From: Triticum aestivum
Taxonomy: Eukaryota > Streptophyta > Magnoliopsida > Poales > Poaceae
Direction: 5' to 3'
Length of the DNA: 64,000 bases
NCBI RefSeq assembly: GCF_018294505.1
Contig: NC_057813.1
Coordinates: 320,935,191-320,999,190 of the forward strand
The first letter of the stretch is position 1. Each line of letters begins with the position of its first letter. Of this stretch, positions 22,604 to 34,185 are shown piece by piece. The notes beneath the pieces were generated by a model. That model saw only the letters and a list, made by a program, of their open reading frames with translations, had not been told where the DNA came from and ran no database searches. A program made the position numbers and the translations under genes.

Positions 22604-25600
22604 ATGGCACCTAAGGCAACCAAGGCTCCTGTGACCTGCAATTGGGTCCCATCCATAGTCACTAATAGTAAACTATGTGAATTTATGAAGTCCGGCCATC
22701 TGCCAAAAAAGGAGGTCATGTCTTATCGTGCCCCTGACCCTTCTGAAGAGAAGCCTCAACCCAAAAAAGGGGAGGTAATATTTTTTACGGATCATATGAA
22801 CCGGGGATTTGCTCCTCCCGGCTCAAAATTCTTCAAGGAGGTTTTGAACTTCTTTGATCTTAGACCTCAAGACATTGGACCCAATTCCGTGTCAAATATT
22901 TGCAATTTTCAAGTCTTCTGCGAGGTGTACCTAGGAGAGGAGCCAAGTCTGCTATTGTTCAGGGAACTTTTTTACTTGAATCGGCAAAATGAACGCGCCA
23001 ATGGGCCTAGTCTTGAGCTTGGCGGCATCTCGATCCAGCGACGGAGAGACTGCCCTTTTCCTTATGTTGAGCTGCCGAGTCACCCAAAATCCTGGAACCA
23101 AACGTGGTTCTACTGTCAGGACACTTCTCCGGCTGATGAGAAGCCTCTGCCCGGCTTTCGCGCCCTGCGCCTTGAGTCCAACCATCCGCTAACAGACAAA
23201 CTGACAGCCGTTGAGCGTCTACCTCTCAATCCCACCATCAAGAAGATCAAAGCTCTCTTGGGAAATGGTTTAAACGGCATCGATCTGGTCTGAGTCTGGG
23301 TCACTTGGCGAATACTTCCATTAAGCCGTCGTTCCGGCTTAATGTGTACTTACACAGGCGAAAAGGATGACCCGTTACGCCATAGTCCTGACGACTTACC
23401 AGATGATGTGGTGGATGCTATGACCCAGTCGCTGCTGAAGGAGGGCACTGTGAAGAGTAACACCTTCGGCTTACTTCCCTTCTGCAAGAAGAACCTGGCC
23501 CCTGCAGTAAGTTATCAATCTTAACAAATACTCTTTGCTATATTATACCTTTTTTGGTACTCATAATTCCTTATCCTTTTCCACAGGCCGATGATAACTT
23601 CTGGAAGGTCAAATATGACCATGAGGCTGTCAAACAAGCCAGGATGACCAAGAAAACCGAAAGGAAAGCTGCCAAGATGGGAACCTCAAAGAAGAAGAAA
23701 CCCAGCGCCTCCGACTTACTCAAATTGGATGATAGTTCTTCGGATGATGAACAGGTAATCTTTAAATTTTCTTAATTCCCTTGTCATTACCTGTCTGACA
23801 TTCTATCCCTTCAGGAGGATACGGGGAACAGTCAAGCAGCCGATGAAGAGGTAACTATAATCTCCTCCGACTCAGAGCCTTTGCCAAAGCAAAAGATCCG
23901 AAGGGTGACCCAGAAAGTAAGATTTTTCACATGCTCTTGCTTATCAAGATCCTCAATTTCTTTTGAAGCAACAACAACTTGAGAACCGGAGGCAGACCCA
24001 GAACAACAAGGATGCGGAACTCTCCTCCGGCTTACCTGATGTAACCAGGAAGCGTCGGACTGAGGTTATCTCCGGTTTACGTTCTGTTTTACCTTTAGCG
24101 GGCTTAATTCTTCAACCTCTCAATTCGTCTGACTCCAATTATTAGGATACCTCTCCTTCTTCCGGCGAATCCATGCAATCAAACATGCCGGCTTTCAAAA
24201 CTGCTCCCGGGTAATGTAACCTTATGTACCTTGAGCTTTACTTTACCCATGTTTTAGTATTCATCCTTCTGCCTTTGTTAACAGCATGCAAGTGAAACCC
24301 AGCAAGAGGGCAAAGAAGAATAAGCTGTCCCAAGACCCGATTATAACTGAACCAGTGATTAATACGTCTGCTCCAGACAGCTCTACCCATCAACCGCCGC
24401 CTGAACCGGCTTCTGATATTCCAGTGCCAACCTCTGATCCGCCCGCCGAAAATACTCTCAACAGTTCTGATAACCCAGAGACTCCTAGCCCGGTCAAGAC
24501 AAATGACCCGGAAGTTGAGATTGTGAGGTCTCAGTTTGTTGAACCAGGGCGGCCTACCGTCCTTGCCAAATGTACTGCCAAGGAAGAACTTGCCGAACAC
24601 CAAAAAGCCAAGCAAGACATTACTGATTATACTCACCTAAGCATTGGTGATATAGTCTCGGGCTATCTGAATCAAGTGCATAATAGCCATGACCTGGAAA
24701 TTGATATGGTGAAACAAATACAGCACAAATCTGAGGTATAACTTATACTATTTACCTTAATCTTACATACTGTACCAGCCCCCAAGTCTATTGCTTATGA
24801 ATAAATATGTTGTAGACTTAGAAATCTGCTTTCCTTGTTAGTTTATCCGGTTCAAAGAGAATATATTTAACCCGGTTATAACATGATAGTCTTAAATTTG
24901 CAATATACATTAGCCCCCAAGGGTCAAGTATCTTTACTTGTAAAGTGCTTGAGACTTAATATGTGTGACCCGGTATGATAGGTTTAAAATTCTTCAGCAT
25001 ACATTAGCCCCCAAGTGCCAAGTATCTTCACTTGTAAAGTGCTTGGGACTTGAATGTTACCTTACCGTGATCCTTACCATAACCTAGCGTCGATGCATGC
25101 CACCATAAGTTAATTTGAATCGGAGCTTGCTGTCCTGAAGAGTCGTCTGGAAACTCAAGAACTTGAAACTCAGAAGGCCAACTCCAAATTGAATTCAGTG
25201 TCTCTAGAAATGAGAAGTTGAAGAAAAATTTTGAGTCAGAGAAGAAATTTTGGGCTGATGAGCAGGCTTCACTGGTGACTCGGGTCGAGACAGCAGAAGC
25301 ATCTCTTGCAGAGGCAACAACCGAGTTGTCTGACTTAAAACGACAGATATCTCAAATGGTCTCAGCCATCTTCAGTAAGTTACTGTGCAAAACCTCAAAC
25401 ATTGTAACCTTACAATAACTATTGTAATAATTACTTCCAGCTGACTGTTATGCTTGTGCACACACAGGCCCCAGGAGTACCAACCTTAAGCAAAACATGC
25501 TGATCAAGCTTAAAGCAGTTTACACCTTAGTGGAACAGCTGTACTCCGGGTCACAACATGCCTTGGCCGTTGTAGCCTTATCAAACACCCCTCCCCGCCT

Positions 25601-26111
25601 CTTACAAGACGTGCTGAAGCATCTCGTTGTGCTACCTCAGTGAATTCAGGATTTAAGGCGGGCATCCGCAAGAGCCGGGGCCGTAGCCGCATTGAGCCGG
25701 GCAAAAGCATGGCTTCCAGAGCTAGACCCGGCCGACCTTGCTCTTGGATATCCCAGTCAGAAAGAGGATGGTACTGCATTTGATGATCAGGACTTCATCG
25801 CCTGTGTCAAAGTTATACGTCCTGTGGCAACCCTTATTGGGAACGATACCGACCTCACCAAGTATTCTCCGGGCTATGATAGTGAGAACCGAAGAATTCC
25901 AAACGTTCCATATGATGAAGTCAGCCTGATCCCTCCTACTCGTAAGCATACTTTTGCCCCTGAAGTGGACCCAGCCGATTTAATAGATGATGAAGCTGAG
26001 TTTGAAGCCTTGAGCGGCATTGACTGGGCCTCATCACCTTTCCAGGACAAAACAGCCGACGGAGAGGTAGAGAAGGATAAGCCGGAGTCTTCAAGCCCAC
26101 CGAGGGAGTAA
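22604..26111 (+). pseudogene. Antisense multi-exon gene of element B, PF04195-like
   Basis: The first coding exon starts at the ATG at 22604 (MAPKATKAPVTC) and runs to a gtaagt donor at 23507, with one in-frame TGA at 23291-23293. Residues 55-190 (GFAPPGSKFFKEVLNFFDLR, QVFCEVYLGEEP, TWFYCQ) resemble the putative gypsy type transposon domain PF04195. Further exons by splice-site reading are about 23587-23754, 23815-23916, a run from 23969, 24283-24735, and two that reach TAA at 26109-26111. They encode Lys/Ser-rich acidic linkers and a coiled coil near 25135-25370 (Glu/Lys/Leu rich). Direction is opposite to gag/pol. The function of the family is not known; such genes are recurrent in Tat elements. 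Confidence 0.65.
24905..25052. repeat. Two-copy direct repeat inside an intron of the element B antisense gene
   Basis: A block of about 54 bp beginning atacattagcccccaag and including acttgtaaagtgcttg occurs at 24905 and again at 24999, a period of 94 bp. Confidence 0.75.
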
Positions 26112-27194
26112 AGCGTCATGTGAAAAACAATGCTTCATTTGTTCAGACTTGGGGAGTCTTGTAATAGGGTAGAAAAACTTCTCCATGTTTGTCATGCCTT
26201 CGCGCATACTCCTAACGTTTAACATTTTCATAAGCCGCTGTTTCTATATACTTCTGGCTTATGTTGATCGGTTATGCCCTTGGCGTTTGAAATTTGCTTA
26301 CCTTATCCTGCACATAAAAACAAACAAAAATTCCCTTGGCGGTTTATTGCACCGGGGGTCCCATAAAGTATTGACAACTCAGAATACCAACCAAAGATAC
26401 CATATACGAGCCGGTTTACGACTATAGTTGTTTAAACATAACCATGATAACATACCTGCGATCCCCTTGATAATCTTTCCTGCTGATATGATGCTCACCT
26501 GGTATTTAACAACCTGGTGTGACCAATATTAAACCGGAAAAGATAGAAAACATCGCATAATGCCTTTTACAAGGTCTCAGTATAGTCAAAATAATTTATG
26601 CTTATAATGGATAATAACCAACATTCACAGGCTTCTGATTCGAATACGATCAGTAAACCGTTCCAAAGGGGTTAAGCTAAGATTTGGATATGATCATATA
26701 GCCCCCAGTGGCTTGGCGATGCCGATCAAATGGGTATCGACAGCTATGTTCTCTTTGGTTTGAATATGACCTATGTTTGAACAGGAAGCCCCCAAGTGAC
26801 CATAAGATTTGTTTAATGATGCTGATTCGAATACGATCCACGTCAGACCCAAAGGGGTTAAGCTGTGATTCAAATATGATCAAGAAGCCCCCAAGTGGGT
26901 TTGGCAGTATGCCGATCGAGCGGGTATCGACAGCTATGTTCTCTTTGGTTCGAATACGACCTATGTTTGAACAGGAAGCCCCCAAGTGATCATGGCTAGA
27001 TTCAGATATGATCATAAGCCGGACCAAAGGGAAAGCCGGATTCAGATATGATCCGCTCCCTGTTGGTAGTGTCCACCACCTGGTAAAGAAGACAAAAAAA
27101 CATTCTTTATGGGAAAAAAGGACAGAGGTCCTGCTTTATTGCTTTATATAATATGTACATCGTCAAAAGTATATACATCTTAAGAGCCGGTGGC
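26112..27194. other. Element B spacer between antisense gene and integrase end
   Basis: No gene is supported. It separates the two converging transcription units of B, so it must hold their 3' ends. It contains the tandem repeat at 26637-26992. Confidence 0.6.
26637..26992. repeat. Tandem repeat of about 187 bp, two units, in element B
   Basis: Unit 1 starts gattcgaatacgat at 26637 and unit 2 starts with the same word at 26824. Both contain gggtatcgacagctatgttc and gaacaggaagcccccaagtg. A degenerate third start (gattcagatatgat) follows near 26999. Confidence 0.8.
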
Positions 27195-28095
27195 TCAAGT
27201 ATAGTAAGGCCGAAGATGGGCGATATTCCACAGCCGGCGGGTCTCCTCCTCCGACTTACATGAGTCCTTGCACTCTCGAATATCAATGAGGTAGTATGAC
27301 CCGTTGTTCAGATTCTTGCTGACCACAAAGGGTCCTTCCCAAGGCAGAGATAGCTTGTGCATGTCAGATTGATCCTGGATGAGCCGAAGCACCAAATCAC
27401 CTTCCTGAAAGGTTCTGCTCTTGACCCGGCGGTTGTGATAATGATGCAGGTCTTGCTGGTAAATCGCCGAGCGAGCTATTGCCAAGTCTCGCTCCTCATC
27501 CAACAAGTCCAGTGCCTCCTGATGAGCCTTTTCGTTGTCCGCCTCAACATAAGCCGCCACACGGGGTGAGTCGTGTCGGATGTCACTTGGTAGAACTGCC
27601 TCTGCTCCATAGACCATGAAAAAGGTGTGTAACCCGTAGATCTGTTAGACGTAGTGTTGATGCTCCATAATACAGAGGGTAACTCCTCCACCTAGCAGCC
27701 CGGAGTTCGTTTTAAGGGGACAAAGAGCCGGGGCTTAATACCCTTCAGTATCTCTTGATTAGCTCTTTCTGCTTGACCATTGGATTGAGGATGAGCAACA
27801 GCCGAAACATCAAGCCGGATATGTTCTCATTGACAGAACTCTTCCATGGCTCCCTTGGAAAGATTAGTACCATTATCAGTTATAATGTTGTGTGGGAAAC
27901 CAAAACGAAAGATCACCTTTTTCATGAACTGAACCGCGGTGGCCGCGTCACACTTACTGACTGGCTCCGCCTCAACCCACTTTGTAAACTTATCTACTGC
28001 CACCAGGAGATGTGTCTTTTTATCCTTAGACCTTTTGAAGGGTCCAACCATGTCAAGCCCCTAGACTGTGAACGGCCAAGTAATTGGGATCATCC
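27195..28095 (-). pseudogene. Element B integrase core and C-terminal domain, broken
   Basis: The integrase catalytic triad can be traced in fragments: DMVGPF near 28050, TDNGTNL near 27870, and NGQAERANQE near 27770, giving D, D and E. An in-frame TAG precedes the core (near 28063), another stop follows the second aspartate (near 27827), and a frameshift lies between 27690 and 27620. The last frame (27617-27195) carries the GAEAVLPSDI region and a C-terminal domain ending WNIAHLRPYYT. No chromodomain is present, as expected for a Tat element. Confidence 0.8.
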
Positions 28096-30321
28096 TTAAT
28101 TCTTGAGCCGGCACATGAGCACGTCATGAGAACTTCTGACAACCGTCACATTCCTGACCAGATCCTCCGCATCAGCATGAGCCGTGAGCCAGTAGAAACC
28201 ATGACGGAAAGCCTTGGCCACCAGAGATTTTGAGCCGGCATGATGACCACAATCTCCTTCATGGATCTCTCGAAGTATCTCTTGACCCTCCGCAGGTGAC
28301 ACACAACGCTGGAATGCCCCTGTGACACTGAGGTGATGTAACTCGCCATTAACAATTGTAACGGATTTGGACCGCCTGACAATTTGTCTCGCCAAGGTCT
28401 CATCCTCAGGCAGCTCTCCTCGGGTCATATAAACCAAGTATGGCAATGTCCAATCTGGGATGACATGAAGCGCGGCCACCAACTGTGCCTCCGGGTCTGG
28501 CACTGCTAGCTCTTCCTCTATAGGTACCTTGACAGAAGGATTATGCAAAACATCAAGAAAGGTGTTAGGTGGCACCGGCTTATGCTGAGATCCCAATCGG
28601 CTTAACGCATCAGCCGCCTCATTCTTCCTTCTATCAATGTGCTCCACTTGATACCCTTTGAAGTGCCCAGCTACATCATCTACTTCACGACGGTAAGCCG
28701 CCATAAGGGGATCTTTACAATCCCACTTGCCTGAGACCTGTTGAGCCACGAGATCTGAGTCGCCCAAACACCTTACCCGGCTCAAATTCATCTCCTTGGC
28801 CATCCGGAGACCATGGAGCAAGGCCTCGTCTTCAGCTGCATTGTTAGTACAGGGAAACATGAGCCGGAGCACATAGCGAAATTTGTCACCTCGAGGGGAA
28901 GTTAAAACAACTCCAGCCCCTGAGCCTTCCAACTGCCTGGACCCATCAAAGTGAATAGTCCAATATGTATTATCCGGCTTCTCCTCAGGTGCCTGGAACT
29001 CTGTCCAATCATTGACAAAATCGACCAAGGCTTGAGATTTGATAGCAGTACGGGGCATATACTTCAAATCATAGGGCCCAAGCTCAATAGCCCACTTAGC
29101 GATTCGTCCTGTGGCCTCCCTGTTCTGAATGATGTCTCCCAGAGGGGCTGAACTTACCACCATTATAGGATGACTTTGGAAGTACTGCTTCAGCTTCCGG
29201 TTTGCCATGAACACACCATAAACAAGTTTCTGCCAATGTGGATATCTTTGTTTAGACTCAATGAGCACCTCGCTGACGTAGTAAACCGGCCGTTGAACCA
29301 GGTGCTCCTTGCCTGCCTCCTTATGCTCCACCACAATGGCAACACTGACGGCCCGCGAGTTAGCAGCCACATATAACAACAGCGGCTCTCTATCAATGGG
29401 AGCCGCAAGAACCGGTGGCTCAGACAACTGTCTCTTTAAATCTTCAAAGGCAGTGTTAGCAGCATCACTGCAGACGAAGGTGTCTGTTTTCTTCATCATC
29501 TGATATAGCGGTAAGGCCTTCTCCCCTAACCGGCTTAAAGCGGCAACACGACCCGCCAGGCGCTGAACATCATTGATACACGCCGGCTTAGCCAGAGAGG
29601 TAATCGCCTTGATCTTCTCCGGATTAGCTTCAATGCCTCTGTTTGACACCAGAAAACCTAAGAGCTTACCCGCAGGTACACCAAACACGCACTTGGTCGG
29701 GTTAAGCATCATCTTGTAAACCCGGAGATTGTCAAAGGCCTCTCTCAAGTCAGATATCAAGGTTTCCTTTTCTCTGGATTTCACCACGATGTCATCCACA
29801 TAAGCATGAACATTACGCCCAATTTGATCGTGCAAACAGTTCTGTACACATCGCTGATAAGTCACCTGGGCACTCTTGAGTCCAAACGGCATAGATACAT
29901 AACAGAAGGCCCCAAACGGAGTGATGAAAGCTGTCTTCTCTTGGTCCTTAACTGCCATCTTGATCTGATGATAACCAGAGTAAGCATCCAAGAAGCTCAA
30001 ACGTTCACAACCCGCTGTAGCATCAATGGTTTGATCAATATGGAGGAGCGCAAAGGGATCAGCCGAACAAGCCTTGTTTAAGTCCGTGTAATCCACACAC
30101 ATCCGCCAAGTGCCGTTCTTCTTGAGTACTAACACCGGGTTAGCCAACCACTCCGGGTGAAAAACTTCAACAATAAACCCGGCCGCTAAGAGCCGGGCGA
30201 CCTCTTCCCCAATAGCTTTCTGTCTCTCTTCATTGAACCATCGGAGAAACTGCCTGACCGGCTTATACTTTGGATCAATATTGAGAGTGTGCTCAGCGAG
30301 TTCCCTCGGTACACCTGGCAT
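28096..30321 (-). CDS. Element B reverse transcriptase with dual RNase H, 741 codons open
   Basis: The frame opens just after the protease with MPGVPRELAEHTLNID. RT spans about residues 50-225, with FLDAYSGYHQI near 110-120 and the catalytic YVDD at 174-177. A Gypsy RNase H-like module follows at about 310-390 (LYVAANSRAVSVAIV), without a clear set of catalytic acids. A second RNase H occupies about 455-577, with acidic residues D459 (HFDGS), E499, D521 or D523 (GDSD) and D571 (EAADALS). An integrase zinc-binding start (GDCGHHAG) ends the frame; a one-base shift near 28150 removes its Cys pair. The dual RNase H places the element in the Tat lineage. It is part of a larger pol and probably not expressed alone. 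Confidence 0.88.
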   Translation of the reverse strand: MPGVPRELAEHTLNIDPKYKPVRQFLRWFNEERQKAIGEEVARLLAAGFIVEVFHPEWLANPVLVLKKNGTWRMCVDYTDLNKACSADPFALLHIDQTIDATAGCERLSFLDAYSGYHQIKMAVKDQEKTAFITPFGAFCYVSMPFGLKSAQVTYQRCVQNCLHDQIGRNVHAYVDDIVVKSREKETLISDLREAFDNLRVYKMMLNPTKCVFGVPAGKLLGFLVSNRGIEANPEKIKAITSLAKPACINDVQRLAGRVAALSRLGEKALPLYQMMKKTDTFVCSDAANTAFEDLKRQLSEPPVLAAPIDREPLLLYVAANSRAVSVAIVVEHKEAGKEHLVQRPVYYVSEVLIESKQRYPHWQKLVYGVFMANRKLKQYFQSHPIMVVSSAPLGDIIQNREATGRIAKWAIELGPYDLKYMPRTAIKSQALVDFVNDWTEFQAPEEKPDNTYWTIHFDGSRQLEGSGAGVVLTSPRGDKFRYVLRLMFPCTNNAAEDEALLHGLRMAKEMNLSRVRCLGDSDLVAQQVSGKWDCKDPLMAAYRREVDDVAGHFKGYQVEHIDRRKNEAADALSRLGSQHKPVPPNTFLDVLHNPSVKVPIEEELAVPDPEAQLVAALHVIPDWTLPYLVYMTRGELPEDETLARQIVRRSKSVTIVNGELHHLSVTGAFQRCVSPAEGQEILREIHEGDCGHHAGSKSLVAKAFRHGFYWLTAHADAEDLVRNVTVVRSSHDVLMCRLKN

Positions 30322-30384
30322 GTCAGAAGGTTTCCATGCAAAGATGTCCCGGTTCTCACGGATGAACTCAATGAGCGCGCTTTC

Positions 30385-31197
30385 CTATTTAGGATCCAAA
30401 TTGGCACTGGTACTGAACTGCTTAGAGGCATCTCCTGGGGTAAAGTCAACAAGCTTTGTCTCAGTGGCCGATTTAAAATTCAACGCCGGGTCATGCTCAG
30501 TAGTTGGTTTCTTGAGGGAGGTCATATCCGCCGGGTCAACATTGTCTTGATAAAATTTGAGCTCCTCCGCGGCACAGGTAGTCTCAGCATAAGCCGCGTC
30601 GCCTTCTTCACATTCCAAGGCCACCTTTCGACTCCCATGCACAGTGATGGTGCCCTTGTAACCCGGCATCTTGAGCTGTAAGTAAACGTAACACGGTCGT
30701 GCCATGAACTTAGCATAAGCCGGTCGCCTAAATAAAGCGTGATATGGACTCCTGATTTTAACCACTTCAAACATCAATTACTCAGCCCTGGAATCATACT
30801 CATCTCCAAAGGCCATTTCCAATTCAATCTTGCCAACTGGGTAAGCCGACTTGCTTGGAACCACCCCATGGAAAATAGTGCTGGACGTTCTCAGATTCTT
30901 CTCAGTTAACCCCATGCGCTGAAAAGTCTCGTAGTAGAGGATATTGATGCTGCTACCTCCGTCCATGAGTACCTTAGTGAATTTATATCCACCAACCTGG
31001 GGTGCGACCACAAAGGCTAACTGACCCAGATTATCGACTCGTGGAGGGTGATCCTCTCTGCTCCATATAATGGGTTGCTCTGACCATCTCAAATAACGAG
31101 GAATTGCCGGCTCAATCGAATTTATGGCCCTCTTATGAACCTTCTGGTCACGTTTGCATAAGCTAGTGGTAAACACATGGTACTGCCCACCACTCAA
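30385..31197 (-). pseudogene. Element B aspartic protease region
   Basis: The frame 31197-30778 encodes a retropepsin-like domain with active-site motif VLMDGGSSINILY and ends at a TAA. Homology continues in frame as LMFEVVKIRSPYHALFRRP to 30385, where a second stop separates it from the RT frame. The DGGS triplet is intact, unlike in elements C and H. Upstream is a linker rich in basic residues (KVHKRAINSIEP). Confidence 0.75.
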
Positions 31198-33369
31198 CTA
31201 TTTCGGATGGCTTTGATAACCCGACTGCTGCTGATGTTGTCCTCCCTGACCAGATTGCTGCTGATTATTTCCACCCGGCTGTCCCTGAAAACCGGAGTTT
31301 GAGCCGCCGCCTGGGCCATGAAAGCCGCCAGCCCCTGAACCGCTACCAGATCCATGACTGCCATCAAAGGTATTGGAATTTTTAAACGCCTTCATGATCG
31401 CGCAATCTGTCCATAGATGTGTAGCGGGGTGCTCCCGGGTGCCGTGTTTCGGGCAGGGCTCATTGAGTAGCTGCTCAATAGATGGGCCTAACCCGCCGGA
31501 TCGAGGCCACTTACCCTTACGTCTCTGATTGTTACCCTGTGCATTAGCGTTGGCTACAAACTCTGGGTTGTCGTCCGCCTTACGCTTATTGCCGCTTTGA
31601 TTCACCGGGTTATGCTGTTGACCCTTTCCATTGCCGTTCCTTTTTCCCTTCCCTGTCTTCTCATCGTCAGACGTGGGATCCTTGGTACTATCAGAATCGG
31701 CATATTTGACTAACGCCGCCATTAGCGTACCCATATCCTTGCAGTCACGTTTAAGGCACCCCAGTTTCTGCCTCAGCGGCTCAAAGCTACAAATTTTCTC
31801 CAACATAAGGACTGCAGAGCCGGCATCCATCTTATCAGATGAATGAATTATCTCCTTGACCCGGCGTACCCAATGGGTGGTGGATTCACCCTCCCCCTGC
31901 TTACAATTCGTCAAGTCCACGATCGACATATATTGCTTACAGGTGTCCTTGAAGTTCTGGATGAAACGGGCTTTTAACTCCTCCCACGAACCAATGGAAT
32001 TGGGTGGTAAGCTTTTTAACCAAGACCGGGTCGTTCCATCTAACATCATGGTGAAATATTTAGCCATTTCTGCGTCACTGATTTCCAACAGCTCCATGGC
32101 CATCTCATAACTCTCAATCAATGCTCCAGGTTGTAAGTCGGCCGATGTAATTTGGCACTTTTCGAGGTCCCTTGAAGTCCTTGGGCAGGCGCACGTTGCG
32201 CAAAGCCGGTACCAAACAAGGAACACCACCGGTTCTGGTGGCTACTCCCATCTCAACAGAAGTCGTTGGATACTCTGGAATATTCTGATGAGCAGCCTCT
32301 TGAGCCGCCCGCTCGCTGGGTTATAGCCACCATGTTGGCATTGGGTGTTGCTTGACAAAGCTTCAGATTCCATGTGCCTGCTGTAACTCGGGCTCCGGTT
32401 TCGACGAGGCGGTGCTAACCAAGGCGGAGGAGTTGAATGAATCCTGTCTCTGCTGTAAGAATAGGTCTCTTGCTGAGCCAGGGCCATCTGGAGAAGCTCT
32501 CTGATCCTCCGGGTTTCCACCGCTGTCGGGTCATCACCGTCCACGGGCAGAGCCGCCAAGCGCACCGAAGCCACGATTAAGTTCTGCATGGGGTTGGAAA
32601 AGTGACCCTCCCGTATCGGCACATAACGCGGTGGTGCCATGCTCACATGAGGAGGCGGCATCTCTCGAGGCTGAGCCGGTCCTCCTGTTCCGGCTATCAT
32701 AAACTGATTGGCATCTGGCGGGTTACTTGGGCCTGCTCTGGGTGTAGCGAAAAGAACCCGAGGGTCGTAATTCGGAGGTAAATGGGATTGGGTTTTCTGG
32801 TGTCTCCTCCTCATTACCTCATTGGATGCGTTTAAGCTCATCGTGAGCTGGTAAGCTTCTGACTGCAACCGCTGTGCCCGGGCGTCGAGAGCCGCCCGCT
32901 CTGTAGCTAGTCTAGTATCCTCAGCCGCCAAGGCCTCCTTGGCCTGAGCTATCTCCTCACGCACCCGTGCCACCTCCGCGTCATGCTCATCTTTGATCGC
33001 AGGGATAACTGTGGCGGTTAACAGGGTTGTAAGCTTATCCATGAGATCTATCAGCACTTGAGCCAGCGGGTGCACAGGGCCTCCTGCCCTGGCCGCTCCT
33101 ATCCCGGACGTAATTGCAGTAGCGGCTGTAGAGTTTTGGCCGGGTTGAGTCCCAGCCATGAAGACTCCTGCCCAATTCGGCGACTCACAGGGGTCCGGAA
33201 TACTAAAGCCATCGGAACAGCCCTCGAGCACGCCATCTTGTACTTGAAACAGCGAATCTGTTGAACCGGCGGATGAATCACCGTCAGAGTGGACGGCCGT
33301 CTCACCACCATCTTCAGGTCCTTCAGAAAGCTCTTCTCCATGGACGCAGCCCACAAAGACATGCTTCAT
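31198..33369 (-). pseudogene. Element B gag, frameshifted
   Basis: The first frame (33369-32242, 375 codons) starts MKHVFVGCVHGEEL and contains a long Ala/Glu/Arg coiled coil near residues 125-190 (VAREEIAQAKEALAAE-like). The capsid domain lies in a different frame (32229-31198) with RSWLKSLPPNSIGSWEEL and the Retrotrans_gag signature TTHWVRRVKEIIH. Two frame changes lie between 32240 and 32110. The C-terminus has a Cys/His segment (CPKHGTREHPATHLWTDC) and a Gly/Gln/Ser-rich tail. The gene cannot make an intact Gag. Confidence 0.75.
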
Positions 33370-33652
33370 GCCGGTTGAGCTCGGGCGGGTTTCGCACGCT
33401 GAGCCGTCTCAACGAGGTCGGTGCAGTTGCCCGTCTCAGGTCCCGGCTCACCAATTCGGCCGATGAAGACGTGGATCCCTCCAAAGGGGACCCGGTACCC
33501 GTACTCAATTGAGCCGGCGTGAGGGCCCCAGCCTTCGTCGTCGATGTAGATCTTGCCGCGACGACTCTTGGTCATCCAGCCCACTACGTACCCCTTGAGC
33601 CCTTCGAAGTTGCCCTTCAAGAACTCAAATCCACCGTGCGCTGGCCCCACGG

Positions 33653-33663
33653 TGGGCGCCAAC
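33653..33663 (-). other. Element B primer binding site region
   Basis: Directly inside the 5' LTR the minus strand reads GTTGGCGCCCACCGTGGGGC, a common Gypsy primer-site position. I do not assign the tRNA. It fixes the right-hand LTR as the 5' one. Confidence 0.65.
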
Positions 33664-34185
33664 TATCATGGAATTGTCACGTCAAATGTCCTCGTGAAAG
33701 GACTTAGTTGTGGAGCCATCGCAACTAGGAAGCTTGAAGGGGTTAATCGGGACAAGGGACACGAGAGGTTTTATACTAGTTCGGCCCCTTACGGTGAAGG
33801 TAAGGCCTACGTCTAGTTGGGTTGGTATTGATGTTTCGATGACCAGGGAGTGAGATACGCTATGCCCGGCTCTCGATGAGTTGTTTCTTGCCCTAAGCCG
33901 CTAGCAGGTCGTCCCCTTATATACATGGGTTGACGCCCCTGCGGCTTACAGAGTCTCGGCCGGCTTATAAACAGTGTCCGGCTCGTTGACTAGTTAAGTC
34001 TACCTTATGATACAAGTCATATTACTGTGGCGGTTTATTACAACGGGCCTTAAGTCACCTGTGGGCCTTAAGCCCTCTATGAACCACCATATTCATGCTT
34101 TGGTCTTGGGCTTCTCTCTGGTAAGTCTTCTTTGGGTAACCCAGCCCCTCCTGGGCGGCTTACACAAATAGTTATATCCCAAACA
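33664..34185 (-). repeat. Element B 5' LTR
   Basis: Plus-strand limits are tatcatggaattg (first base pair mutated from tgtcat) and atatcccaaaca. The length of 522 bp equals the 3' LTR. A minus-strand TATA box TATATAAG lies at 33916-33923. Confidence 0.92.

Larger units (their letters stand above)
21021..34185 (-). mobile_element. Element B: Tat-lineage Ty3/gypsy retrotransposon with pol and antisense gene
   Basis: B is a minus-strand, 13.2-kb element flanked by perfect aaaac duplications (21016-21020 and 34186-34190). Both LTRs are 522 bp (5' LTR 33664-34185, 3' LTR 21021-21542). Order on the minus strand: primer site, gag (33369-31198), protease (31197-30385), RT and two RNase H modules (30321 down), integrase (to 27195). 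A gene in the opposite direction (22604-26111) follows, then the 3' LTR. A second, C-terminal RNase H and an antisense extra gene are known traits of Tat elements. The RT block is open for 741 codons, but gag and integrase are broken, so the copy is not autonomous now. Confidence 0.92.
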
